Source of the DNA: Megachile rotundata
Lineage: Eukaryota; Arthropoda; Insecta; Hymenoptera; Megachilidae
Assembly (NCBI RefSeq): GCF_050947335.1
Contig: NC_134988.1
Location: 8,060,001-8,124,000 of the forward strand
Reading direction: 5' to 3'
Length of the DNA stretch: 64,000 nt
Shown here: piece by piece, positions 23,454 through 35,170 of the stretch
Position numbering within the stretch: position 1 is the stretch's first letter
Layout of the letters: every line of letters starts with the position of its first letter
The notes under the pieces: model-generated
What the model was told of the DNA's origin: nothing
Database searches by the model: none
The model's input: the letters and a program-made list of their open reading frames with translations, nothing else
Translations under genes and position numbers: made by a program

Positions 23454-25848
23454 ATCGATGGCTATTCGTCGTTCATGTTCTTTATTTATACGTCGTTCGT
23501 ACATATCTCATTTATCCTCAAATAGTAGTGTTGCACACGCTTGCTTCCATCTTTATTTTTCTTTCATTTCTCGAGTTTATCGCCTTAATAAAACGTTTCT
23601 CTGCTACGCTTCTTTTTAACTTATTATCGTTATTATCCTTACCATTATAGAAAAAATAAGTCTTTAAATAATCACATAAGAGTCGTCGAGCCTTCGAGAA
23701 TCGTAGGGGGACAAGGAGGGGTGGGACAGAGAACGTGTTACGTATATGCATGCATACGTGTAATTTTGTCGACACACGTGTGTAAACGACTCCGGTGTAT
23801 GTATGTACGTGTGTGCGCGCGCGTGTCAAGAATAAAAAGGGATTAACATGTTCTCCGAGGTACGGTCCTCTTCTAGATATAGCGTGGTCGTAAATCCGGT
23901 CAGTCAGAAAGAAACAGGTTTCTTTCCAGGTGTTATATCCAGGTCAGGCGTTATATCCAGGTGAGAACCGCGAGTCGGGTCGTTTGGCTTTACATGGTAT
24001 TTTTTTGTTCACCAGCCCACGAAATAACGATGATGCTAAGGCTAGAAAGAAATCCTATACCGAGAAGACCAGTCGTTTTCGCGTTTTAAAAACTATATGT
24101 ATACGTGACGCGCACAGTGCGCGCGCGCCATTCCGCTACACGGTCTTGGAGGAGCTCTTTTAATCGATTCGACGAAGGGACGTAACCGCGAGAGAAATCA
24201 GCGAAAAGGAGCATAAAGAAAATCGACGTTAAAGGCGATGCGTTTCCGCGATCTGCCTCGAGAACGTTCTTTCTTTCTTTCTGTTTCTAAAAAAGGAAAG
24301 GAAGCTCCGTACGCCATGACCCTACATGTACACTCGGCTGCAACGTAGGCTTCTCTTAAGATCCAGGGACAACCTAACCTAACCTCCTATTTTCGCACGT
24401 GAGGAATATGGACAAACAAGGGTGGGTAGTGAGACGCTTCCTTTTAATCAAGGGAAGCCTAAGTTGCACGCAGTCATCGCCAGTATGCATCAGGCGTACC
24501 ACAGCCCTGAAGTCTTAAGACACATAAGGTTTTCAAGAAAATTATACTTAAAAAAAACCGTTTATCGAACATGTAGACTTAATTCTTCGTAAACGCAAAC
24601 GACTACTTCGTGATTCAAAAATATAGGAATGTTAGAATGCTAGAGTCTAGCATAGGTTATAATGAAGCAACATGGCGGACTCTTTTTTCGAATCTCACAA
24701 TGACCTAAGACTTTTGAGCAGTAGTGTACATATGTGTAATAATTACATGCAAACGCTTGATTAATCGAGATTACAATAAATAACTAGGAGAGAAGGTTAT
24801 AGGGCCGGAAAAATAATTGGTCACTCATTCGCGAGCCATATAAGTCTGTTTCGCTACGAACGACGAAAGACATCGTGCTAAATCAGCTGTTCGCACCTGG
24901 CAAAATTAATATACGATGCCGAGTAATACTTTTAGTTTACAGGAAATATAATACTGCGATATAACGAGATTGTAAATTGAACACTTGTCAAGGAGTGCTC
25001 AATGAAGTCTGCATTGTGCTTCAGTTTCATTTTAATACAAAGTATAGAGCAAATTTTTAGTGAGTTGCAGAGCATATAACATAGAAATTTTGAAAATAAC
25101 AGAGAGAAACTTTTTGTTTAATCCTTCTTTAAAATTACTGTTTTTAAGTGTTGGGACTTTGAAATTTTAGGGTTGATTTTGGAATTTTAAAACTGTTAAA
25201 TTTTTTAAGTTTGGATCTGCAAGTTTGAGATCTTGAAATTTAGAATTTTTGAATTTTGGGACCCAAGGATTTTGAAACTTTGGAAATCCCAATTGGGCTT
25301 CCAATTCCAGTCTAGGGGAAACTTAAATAGAATTTAGGAACTTTAGGATTTTGGGACTAGAAGAACTTTAGTACTAAGAGATTTTCAGACTCTTGAACTT
25401 TGAAATTTCCCAACATTCAGATATTGAAATTTTTGAATTTCTAAACTGTGATGCTTTGACACTTCTAACTTTAGAACTCTGAAAATGTAGAAATGGCCCA
25501 TAAAAATATGAAACAATTATAAACCATATTACTATACATAACCCTTTGCTCCAGGTCCTTTTCTCATAAATTACCCTTTTAACATTTTGTGTGCTAGTTC
25601 TACGACCTCGCTATATCGCAGAGGATTTGCGGCAACAAAAGATACACATGCTAAATTGAATAAAAAAAGGAGGGACATTTCTTCCTTTACTCTTTTAGAA
25701 ACAATTATCGAGGTCTTCTTATTCGTTCGTTTGGCCATTTACCATGCTGCATCCCGTTCAGGTTCGCTTACTTCTTGCTCGTCCGTTTATCATCGTCGTC
25801 GTGGTCGATGCTCGCACCGTCAGGACGGGACTGATTGGGGAAATAACG
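23454..25848. other. Intergenic DNA between the tails of two convergent genes
   Basis: This holds alternating CG/TG runs near 23790-23825 and 24110-24130, CCTAACCTAACC at about 24373, and a decayed TTTGAAATTTTAGG minisatellite at about 25130-25500. The 19-bp motif GATATAGCGAGGTCGTAAA appears as one plus variant at 23876-23895 and one minus copy at 25601-25618. No gene is supported. Confidence 0.5.
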
Positions 25849-28800
25849 TCACAAAGGGGGTGGAATGGAGAATTCTTTCCGCACGTAAAATAGAATGTAC
25901 GGTTTACACTTGGCGACCGCGTCTGTGGTTGCTGGGCGTACAGAACTGTCGTTAAAGTGAAACCATTGTCCGTCGTGAACAGCGAAGGCAGTGTAATGTC
26001 CAGTTCCAGCACTGCAATTGTAATAATTTTCGAAGTTACATAAAACATACAAAGCTACAGAAACAGCTGTATACATAAATAGTCATGCTCAGGTTGATAT
26101 TGCCATAACCACCTTTTTTTATTCTTACTGTGACCTAACCTCTGCACAAAAAATTACCTGGAGCCACGTCAAGCCTGAGATTAACCACAGAATTATTTGT
26201 GGAAGTTGGTAAATGTTGTTTGTATTAACTTGATAAAAATTTGTAACGCAAGGCTCATTACCTTTGCAGACACTTAATGTACCATTTGTAGTGACCTGAG
26301 TCAAAAATATATTATACAAAAGTTTGAAAACCAAAAATTATAGCAAATATTCAGAATTATTTGAGGTTCTGTAAACAGCACTTTACAAAAAACTTTATTC
26401 ATACACAATGACACTTTAATGGAAACAGCGCAGAAGATAAATCTTTCTTGCAATTCCTAAAGCTCGCATCAAGTCATCTACTTTATTACCTCTACCAAGA
26501 AAATACTGTACACTGATATTTAAAATATTCAGTGTTGACTACTTGAAATAGAACATTTATATATTTAAAAGCTTCAGCTATATGCAATTTCATATACTTA
26601 AACAGAAAAATATAAAAGATTCTATAAATTATGTGAAACATACCCAGAACCATGGTGCACGATAACAGCAGCTAAGTCATACAGGTGGCTATTCGAAGCG
26701 CCCAATTTAGTCCCAGTCATGCCACGTACTGTGAATGCAGACATGTCAAGCGATTTCATGGGGAAATCCACCTGTGTGTCCACCTTGGAGCGATAGGAAT
26801 TGCACCACCTAAATCTTTTAATGTGAAGGCACAACACCTGCAACAAACCATAACAGTTGTACCAACTTATAAGGACAAAGTAGAGAATACATAATGAACA
26901 GATGCTAACATTAGGCAGCCTGTGTATCCAGAACCTCTTAGTGGACCTCTGCTTTCCCATACAGTTATCGCAGAAGTACAGTTCACTGTCAGCCAGCTCT
27001 TCAACCTTGAAGAATCTGGACAAACTGTAGGTTAGACTGCATACCTCTTCCTGTTCTTTCGTTCGTCTCTGCAGCCTGTCTGGTATGTCCAAGGAAAGAT
27101 CCTGGAAAGGCTCGTGCGTCTTGGAATCTGTACGGCAGTTCATGCAGTGGACCTGCGCGAGGAAACGCGATCCATAATTTGTCCGCGCTTCTCCCAAGAA
27201 GAAAACGAATAAAATGACTTTCCAAAAAGAACGTTGATAAGGAAAGGGCACTCCCTCCCGTTGTTCCACGTCGGTACAACATAATCTGACCAGAAACGCA
27301 TTGATCCTTAATCAGTAGATGGCTTAATTGCTTGTTAACTCTTCTGGAAATTGTACACTGGTGTCCCGTTATATGGCCGGTATGGTTATCAAATTACAAG
27401 ATTGTGAAGAGGGTTACATAAATGGACATCAATCCACACTATGTTTAATGGACAAAGCCTCACAGTCAATTCCTTTAGGCACAAACCTACATGGTAACAA
27501 ATAAGCTGCCCTTGGGAAGCAATGCAGTAGAAGAAGGACTAATTTGTTTTAATGTATATAGTGCAGAATAGGAACTTTATTCACACAGTGAATAAAATAG
27601 AATACATTTTCAAATTTAAAGAATTCCATACCAGATTTGAAAGCAAATGACCTATAAGGCTATGAGGTTTAGAATAAGACCATGAAGTGTAATATGAGGC
27701 CATTGAGTCTAGTATAATTATATCAGGACGAGCATGAAGCCATAGAGCCAAAATGAAGCAACTGATCCAAACATGACACTAGTAGATGATCCTGCAGCAC
27801 AATGATCCTTAACATATGATCACGAATTCCAGCAACAGACAATGAGATCCAATACAAGGCAGATCTAGCATGAAGCAAAGATTAATCATGAGATAGTCAG
27901 ATTCTATGAGGCAATGAAACCTGGTCTGAAGCTATGAGGCCTAGTAAAGGGTCAAAGCTTTAACGCATAGCCATAAGTGTGGCGATTATGAGTGGGAATG
28001 TAATGTGTGGACATACAATGAGTAGCAATATAACGTGTGGTAATATAATACATGACAGTACAGTACGTGGTAATATAACACCAGGCAATACAATGCGCGG
28101 CAATCTAACACTCGGCGTTCAAAGGAGTATTTGCGACCATATTCGGCGAAATTGTATGGTCGTGATGAATCTCCGTATACTACGATGACGAAGAAACAAC
28201 ACCATTGTGCATGGAAGCCTATGCGAAGGGAAACTTGAATAGACCATATACCAGGACGGCGCTGTACATTCTTTCCTGAAGACTCGCCATCCGCCGTTTG
28301 AGGTCCAATGCTCACAGAGTCTCCTCCGCTGAAGAACGACGACTAGATGACTTACCACGCTAAGAAGGGTGCCTCCAAACACGGCCGTGACGATGCTCTG
28401 CTTACCGCGCAGACCGAGGGGTTCGTGCCCTAGTCTGGGCAGCAACTGCAGCAGCTCCGTGTGCAGCCTGTCGAGCATGTAGGTGAGAAACTCGTGAGCG
28501 TCTTGCTGTTGGTAGCCCCGAAATCTTGGCACGACCTTCCAGATGACGAGGAACAAACATTCGGGGGAGATTGCTTGACCGTTCGAACCGCCGAGGTTAA
28601 GGCCTAACAGAACCTTCCTGAGCTCCTCGGCCAACAAGGCGTCGTTCATGAACTCTTTCGCCCTTCCTGGGGTCACTATTCGCCCCCTGTGCGTGGGCGG
28701 CTCGTCGAAAGGTATGCCCTCGAGACACGGCATCTGCGTGAGGTACTCGCAGAAGTGGCTGATGTTGTTGAAGGACTGCAACACGACGTTCATGAAACAG

Positions 28801-31800
28801 GTGTTGCCCAGGTTCCTCAGGCCGACGACCTTCTTCTCTTTGGTTATCTTCGAGCTCCTACGCTTGGTCGCTGGCCGATTGTCCCCGCTGGTGCCGTCCA
28901 ACGAGTGCAGCCTTTTCCGCGCCGTCCTTGGCCGTAGGTTCCTTACCACCACTTCCGCCTTCCACAAGGCGTCCGCGTCATTATCGTTGTCGCTGTTCTC
29001 CCTCATCGAGGACGGTGTCGTCGACGACGACGTGTTCCAATTCTCCTCGTTCTCTTTGTGCTCGTCCTTGCGGAACGTGACGCGACGTATCTTCTCGATT
29101 TGGCCGGTCGTCGTGTCGTTGACGACATATTCGTCGCATGTGTAACTGTAAAATATATTTCAATGAGGATACTCCTTATAATTTAAAAATTGATGACAAA
29201 CTAGTCTTCCCTGTATAGGGAGGGGTGCGAATGTCTTATTATCAATAGACCACTATTAACGAAAACCTAACTTAAACATAATGCAGAGTATTTCCTTAGT
29301 ACTAGTGGGAAGACCATTTTATGTTACATTACCTTCTAGCTTACAGAAGATTATGTTATCAACACTTGCCTAGGGCATCCTAACCTAGACCTAATTTAAC
29401 TTAACCTCCATTCACATTAGGTTCAACTTAGACAAGTTAATGTAACTTAAACTCAAGTTAATAACCGAGATCTAACTTACAGCAAGTTGGGATCTAACCA
29501 AGCATCTGTGACATGTTTCTTATACTAGAAGATGATGTTTAAAAAACATTTGTGTAATAAATGAACAATTGATGTTTAATTAATTGAACACATTATGTTA
29601 GGTTAGGTTAACCTCTCTAAAAATTTTACATTGCAGCGTGAAACCTAAGTATGACCTAGACATAATGACACTAGACCTAAAGTAATATAACCTTAGACTT
29701 AACTAACCAGGAAACCTAGACCTGAATTAATCTGACCTAGTCCTAACCTAGACAACCTAAACTTAAACTAGACCTACCTAACCTTAATCCAACCTAAATT
29801 TAATCTACACCTAATCTATAACATAAAATAATCGATATCAAGGCAAGTCATGGAGCTTTCCTTATATTGCCTTTCCTCTAAGAAATGCGGCAGCATAATT
29901 GGATCGCCTAGTAATTTCTAGAGAACATAATAGAGGAACGAAGGAAGAAAATGTCAGCGTGAATGGCAGCCGCCTACGAATAAAAGAAGGGAAAGGCGAG
30001 AGAAGGCGATATGTTGAATATTGTATCGAAAAAGACTAGGTGGCCATGTATCGTGTGACAAGGAGAACGGCGAAAGCGTAGGGTTCGACTTACCAGAATA
30101 CTGCAAGGTTCTCACAGTCGATGCAAACGCAGTGCTGAGTATTTTCTTCGTGATGCTTTAACGCATGGCCTGCCACGTATCGTCCGCAGTGAACGGCTCC
30201 GCAGTACAGACACAGCCACGTACTTTTCTCGGTGCCGCACACTATCGACAACCATAAAATCCTCGATAAAAATCTCTCTCTACATCGACCATCTTTTTTT
30301 CTTACTAAAATTTTTTTAACATTTACCCCACTCATTTGAAAATATTCAAAAATTTATATTTTATTTATTTGTATCAATAGAAAGAAAATATGTTCTCATA
30401 CGAGGTCCAATAGCATCAAATCATACAACAAAAATTACGTGCTGTAGTATGAAGCCATGAGGCTGGCTTATGCTACTGTGAGACTTATTTAAGGTTTACA
30501 CCTATTATGTGAAACTATGATGCTGTGAGACCGTACGATGCTATGAGACCCGGTATGAGGTCACAATACTCGTTACGAAACCATGCGAAATCCAGCACAA
30601 TGTCATGAGGCCAAGTATAAGATCATGGGATACTTGCTATGACGACATACAGTCAGCTTCAGTACGATGTCATGAAACTCAAGCTTTTGGGACTCATACT
30701 ATCTTTTAGCCCCTGATGAGGTCATGTACCTCTATAGTATCATAAAGCCTAGTATGAACTTCTGATGCCTAGTATCATACTATGAGTCCTTGTATGAACT
30801 TATAAGATCTAGGAGATTATGAAGTCTTAGTCCTAGGATATTCAGTATGAGACTATGAGGATTAGTATTACGTCATAATGCCATAGTATGATACCTTGAG
30901 GCCTAGTAGAATGTTATGAGGTCACTGCTTGATGCCATAGGCTCTGACATGATATTATAGAAGCCTTAATATAATATCATAAGACTTAATATAAGACTTA
31001 TTTCAATGACATAACGTCTATTCCAATGCCATAAGGCCTATTTCAACGCCATAAGGCCTAGTATGAGGCCATAAGACCTTCTATTGAACCATATGTCCAG
31101 CTGACTGTTATTAACCCATGATTGTTATTAACAATATTACAAACTAAAGCGGAAGGAAAACCTTTTCAGCTACCTACATATTTATTAAAAAATATCCCTT
31201 TCTTCTATAATCATAAAATTTCGTGAATATAGCAATTTAACCTAGTTTTTTCTTATTATTTCAACAAAAATGTAACTATATAATTCCTGACGTTCGATAA
31301 ACAAACTCGGTTGAAAAAAATGGTTCGACTGTTACGACATAACGGGATGTGCCATCTTTTTGGGTTACGTAATTCTTAAGAGAGCGCGTAAAAGGGGGGT
31401 GAATGGAAGGAAGGAAGGCTGTTCGACACACCCCCTTCGCAGTCGATCGATCGCGAAATGTCTCGCACAGTTCTATCGGGATTTTGCATGTTCAATCTCC
31501 TTTTTTTTTCCTTCTTGGCAACGCGATGTTCATCAGAATTTCGAAGCGAACGCTGTGCTACGCGTCAACTTTAATTGATCTCATTCCAAGACGACGCATT
31601 TCTACAATTAAGCACCACGAGGAAGTATATGCCATTGGATGCGACGTTCTGAATTCTCATTTCATTTTTAACACTTGCACGATCTTCGGGGCATTTTCAC
31701 CCGAAAGCGATGTTACTATGGAATGACTGTTCATATTGATTTTAGCACAATACGTATTTTTTATGTCATTACAAAATTTTTAATTATTTATACCAGTTTG

Positions 31801-34526
31801 TATCTCTTGAAAGTATTGTCAGAAAATTGTTGTCAAATTTTGTTTTAAGAAATCCAGAATTTTTATATTTCAGAGATGTCCAAAAGGAACTTAATTATTT
31901 TCCAATAAAATATAGCGAAAGGTTTAAGTTACAACTGCGATAAAAGACTATAGAGAAATACAAGTTTTTCATTTTTGTATTGAATTTACCATAAAAATAA
32001 ATGACAATTAATATCATGGATTTCGCCCCAGTATTTTAGAAGGGAATTAAATGGAAAATACAAAAATTGTTTATGATCAGTATAAATAATTCTTGAGAGG
32101 TGAAATTGCAGCCACGATAGTCTGAAAGGTTTGAACCTATAACCCCTTAAGTGATGACGTGTACGTACGTCGTAGTAAAAATCATTATGTAGATTATCGA
32201 GTTTCTTCAATTCTTTTAATTCTGAAATACCTCGGTAAAATTTTGTTCAAATAATATGACGTATGAGCTACTTTCGTGAACTGGTTATGACGGATCTATA
32301 CGCTGGTGGCGAAAAACTCATGCTTCTGTGAACTTCAAGTTTTAATATAAAATACGTATTTTTATTTTGCACTATATTATAGTCAAATTTACTGACCTTA
32401 ATTTAAACATTTAAGCAGGAAAATGAATCTTGGAAGTCTAACCTAACCGAACTGTGATCGTGCAAGTATTAATCACTGTTCCTTTTGTTTCTGGAAAGAT
32501 TATAGGCGATTCGACGCAACTCTTCTATTCTTAGTCAGTAAAATAAACTTTGCAGCGGGGAATAAAAAGACTAGTTACGTGCACCAAAAACGTGAAATCC
32601 AATCCTCGAAAAGTTCAGATCAGACAAACACAAAGTATTCCTAAAAAAATTTAACATTTTTCGATTCGATGAAACAGTTACAAAAAAACTAAAATAAAAA
32701 CAATATTCTGTAAAATATTTTTAATGGGATTTGAACTCGCGACAAAAATATTCCATCGACAGGCACTTTACCAACCACGCTAAACTCCAATACATGCGTT
32801 TCTCTTCTAACTACTTTAAACCTTATTAATTATTTAGCATCCAGAGTTCTGGTTCTCCGAACTTTCTATGCAAAAATGCGTAAAGTTACTGCCGCAGCTT
32901 AAAACATTCCGTTATCGCAGCAACAAATCGAATAACAGTCGATCCAATAATCACGCGACTTTCCGTTAAATTCCGTCATTGGAAACGAGCGATTCGCCAC
33001 GCCTACTGCGCATTTTGATTTTTCCCGGAGATACGGGAGATAGGAAGAAAAAAAAAGCGGAGAGATGACGACATCCGTAAGACCATAGCTAAAATTTGTC
33101 CGTGCAATGTGCCACTCATATCGAGGCATCCGATTAGCAACGACGCCGTTATCGATTTTGCAACGTCGTACCCGAACCAGCTTGCAGCGCAGGAAAAGAG
33201 GCAGAAGAGGGGCTGAGGGGGGAGGGGGGTTGGTGAGGCGCGGACGCTATGGAACATGGGGTTCTTTTATAGCCCACGAGGGACGATTTTTCTCCTGCGC
33301 CGCACAGCAGCTTGATAATTCCTTACCGGCAACGCGACACGAGGATATTTCAATCGATCTCGCAATCTGGATACGTCGCGATTCGCCGAGCGTAACGGCT
33401 GAGAATCGTCCGGGTCGAATGGACCATCTCGACTGGCATGACTCGGGAAACCGCGGATCGACACGACAACGTTGAGCAATCGAAAGTCTGCAAAAAATCC
33501 TTCGCTCTGACTCATCGCTGGTACACCGCTAAAATGCTCTACGAACTCCCTCTCTTTGCCTCCTTCCTCATCCCCCCTACCCACGCTACTCTCTCGCCAC
33601 TCGCCAACGTGATGAACGAGATTCTGTTCGTGAAACGCGTTGGAACGTAAGGACCAACTGTCCTCGTAGGATGCGTCTTAAGACCTCGAGGGAGACCCTT
33701 ATGACTCCTTGTTGGAGGTTAGGGCGTTATCTTGGCGAATGTTTGGTGGTCTTGGAGATATCGGAACAGGTTGTCGAACGGAAACGTCGAGGCACGTTTT
33801 ATCTGGCGAGTTCTAATGACAGATCTCAGACCAGCTGATTAGTGCCGTCTGGTATTGATTTTCCAATGACGACCGCGCCGCATACTGAGAACTCCCAGCA
33901 GGACGATGCACACGCGCACGTTCGCGACGGCGACGGCGACGCTCCGTGAACACCCATGAACGGTGAACGCACACAGACACCTATATACGAGAAGAGTGGA
34001 CTTTCACGTACACACACGCACACACATATAGATATCCACGCGAATCAGTTGCATACAGTGCATCCGGCAGTCAGTGTCATCGATATCGCGCACAAAATGT
34101 ACAAACTTACACGGTCGCTTTCGAAAATGTTTGGGAAGGAAAATAGAAATGGTCTGCTCCGTCTTGTCGGCTACGACGGCTCAAGGCCGCGAGAGGAACG
34201 GCCGGGGCCTCGGTCACGAGAGGTAAAAAGAGAAGGAGCTCAGACGGAGACAGAAAGATGGTGGATAAAGAACGCAAAAGAGAGAAAAGAAGTTGGGAGA
34301 CAATAGAATCGGAGTCGAGGAGGAAAGACGTACGAAATATAGTATTCGATTTGAGAAGGATGGGTCGAGGAACAAAGAGACACCTACGAATCCGAACGGA
34401 GGATAATCTCGGGGGATTTTTGTATGAGGTCCTACCTGCGCAGACGAATGGTAGATCCTTTGTACAGTTAGCTTCTACGTCATTACCGCCGAATTGGACG
34501 CTTTGAGCAAGATGTGGACACTCCAT
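25849..34526 (-). CDS. Usp3: Ubiquitin-specific protease 3 (USP3-type deubiquitinase)
   Basis: A thiol protease that removes ubiquitin; human USP3 acts on histones H2A and H2B. Six exons: 34436-34526, 30094-30241, 28356-29145, 26910-27152, 26644-26837 and 25849-26011. All have GT-AG borders and matching phases, and together give 542 residues (human 520). The start is fixed by MECPHL, as in vertebrate USP3, and by an in-frame TAG three codons upstream. The ZnF-UBP domain is about residues 1-90, with C3, H5, C29, C32, C41, C44, C49, H56, H60, C70, C73, C80 and C83 in place. A basic and acidic linker runs 91-185. The catalytic domain has Cys196 in GNTCFMN, the QQQDAHEF box, a Cys-X2-Cys pair (CMNC, FCDNC), His494 in GHYTAF and the FHFNDS box at 506-511. 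All catalytic residues are present, so the enzyme should be active. USP44/49 are close relatives but have longer N-terminal parts. Confidence 0.95.
26838..26909 (-). other. USP3 intron 4, 72 bp, in frame and without stop
   Basis: The shortest intron of the gene. Its length is a multiple of three and its frame has no stop, so a retained transcript would add 24 mostly hydrophobic residues (VSICSLCILYFVLISWYNCY...) between LPN and VLCLHIKRF. Conservation of LPxVLCLHxKRF in the family shows that removal is the normal state. Confidence 0.8.
27640..28130. repeat. Degenerate minisatellites in USP3 intron 3
   Basis: From about 27640 to 27970 the words ATGAGGCC, CATGAAGC and CCTAGTATG recur every 20 or so bases. 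From 27990 to 28130 a different 17-18 bp unit runs, reading CGTGTTATATTGCC or close on the minus strand. The second unit matches the core of the 124-bp array at 55560-56960. Confidence 0.7.
29160..30093. repeat. USP3 intron 2 with scattered telomere-like words
   Basis: About 29250-29850 is filled with CCTAACC, CCTAGACCTAA and similar words, too irregular for a fixed period. The rest of the intron is unremarkable. Confidence 0.5.
30410..31100. repeat. Degenerate minisatellite in USP3 intron 1 (ATGAGGCCTAGTATGA)
   Basis: Words such as CATAAGGCCTAGTATGAGG recur at roughly 20-30 bp spacing across about 690 bp, with strong decay in the middle and a clearer end near 31010-31085. It shares its vocabulary with 27640-27970 in intron 3. 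Confidence 0.7.
32722..32796 (-). repeat. tRNA-like sequence, probably a SINE head or tRNA relic
   Basis: On the minus strand GGAGTTTAGCGTGGTTGG fits a pol III A box (TRGYNNARNNGG), and about 38 bp downstream GAGTTCAAATCCC fits a B box (GGTTCRANTCC). Cloverleaf arms are imperfect and a T-rich run sits where the anticodon arm should be. A tRNA-derived SINE or pseudogene is therefore more likely than a working tRNA. Confidence 0.5.
33209..33231 (+). other. G-rich run able to form a quadruplex
   Basis: GAGGGGCTGAGGGGGGAGGG and following bases contain several runs of four to six G. It lies in the GC-richer part of USP3 intron 1. A quadruplex is only a possibility from composition. Confidence 0.35.
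34097..34222 (+). CDS. Candidate first coding exon of an unknown gene, antisense within USP3 intron 1
   Basis: ATG at 34097 opens 42 codons starting MYKLTRSLSKMFGKENRNGL and ending before GTAAAA at 34223. An initiator-like TCAGT lies about 25 bp upstream of the ATG (near 34072). The start is basic and amphipathic and the exon is unlike the repeats around it. Against it: the donor is moderate, no partner exon was found, and transcription would run antisense across USP3 exon 1 and its promoter. The family is not recognised. Confidence 0.3.
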
Positions 34527-35170
34527 GTTTTCCTAGGCACAGTTGCACGGGGCCCTCGTGGCCCCTCCGTTGGCGTACGGTACGTGCCTGCGTTTACAAC
34601 GTGCTCTTTCTCTCTGTGTCTCTCTCGCTTTTTGCTGGGGTAAAAGGAGAGGGTGGAAATGATGTACAAAAGAGGCGGGGTACGCACGGTGCCCCGTGAT
34701 ATCCGTCACATAGCGCGTTCAAGAAAGGTACTTGCTCGTTGCGTTTTAACGAAACAAAAAAGGAAAGATATACAACTGCTCTCGATGCGCAACGACGACG
34801 GACTGAGGAAAACGAGCAGACCGAAAAGAGCAACGGAGCGCCCGACTGGCCCCGACTACCGACCGAACGCAACCGAGCTGCGTCGGGCTCGGTTCTGCGG
34901 TGGTCGGGCTACCTCCAGAGTCACAGACCACTAATAGTCGACTGACTCGCCGGTTGTACGGTCTCTGCTCCCTGCTCCCGAGAGTTCCGACATTCGCAGG
35001 CGTGCGATTACACCTACTCTCTTGCTCGCTCACTCTCTCACACTTTCTCCACAATCTCGCTCCGTCCACCCAGGTTGTGGTAGGCTACCTAGCCTTGGTT
35101 CGTGCTAGGTCGCGCAGCCTCGGTACGACTTGCCCAGGTCCGGCCCTAGCGCGTAGGTGCCTTGCCTGAA
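34527..35170 (-). promoter_or_regulatory. GC-rich upstream region of USP3
   Basis: The 640 bp upstream of the USP3 start codon are much richer in G+C and CpG than the surroundings, with pyrimidine runs near 34990-35050, then fall abruptly into AT-rich DNA. A DRE-like TATCGATA sits a little further out at 35341-35348. The many overlapping frames here arise from GC content. The transcription start was not located. Confidence 0.5.

Noticed and set aside
26622..27269. Single 215-codon minus frame as one USP3 exon
   Set aside because: It runs through the 72-bp intron and into introns 3 and 5. Family alignment places exon borders at 27152, 26910, 26837 and 26644.
28119..29006. 295-codon minus frame as a stand-alone USP protein starting at 29006
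   Set aside because: The exon continues upstream to 29145 and joins the ZnF-UBP exons in phase; the 3' end past 28356 is intron.
30090..30335. 81-codon minus frame with its own ATG at 30335
   Set aside because: The part before 30241 is intron. The acceptor at 30243-30242 joins the remote first exon MECPHL in phase.
32722..32796. Functional tRNA gene on the minus strand
   Set aside because: A and B boxes are recognisable but the stems do not pair well and the anticodon arm is replaced by a T-rich run.
33003..33584. Overlapping frames of 84-122 codons in USP3 intron 1
   Set aside because: Frames on both strands overlap in GC-rich DNA; none has a recognisable domain or splice context.
34475..35169. 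Many 60-107 codon frames upstream of USP3
   Set aside because: They come from the GC-rich promoter region and contradict one another in frame and strand.
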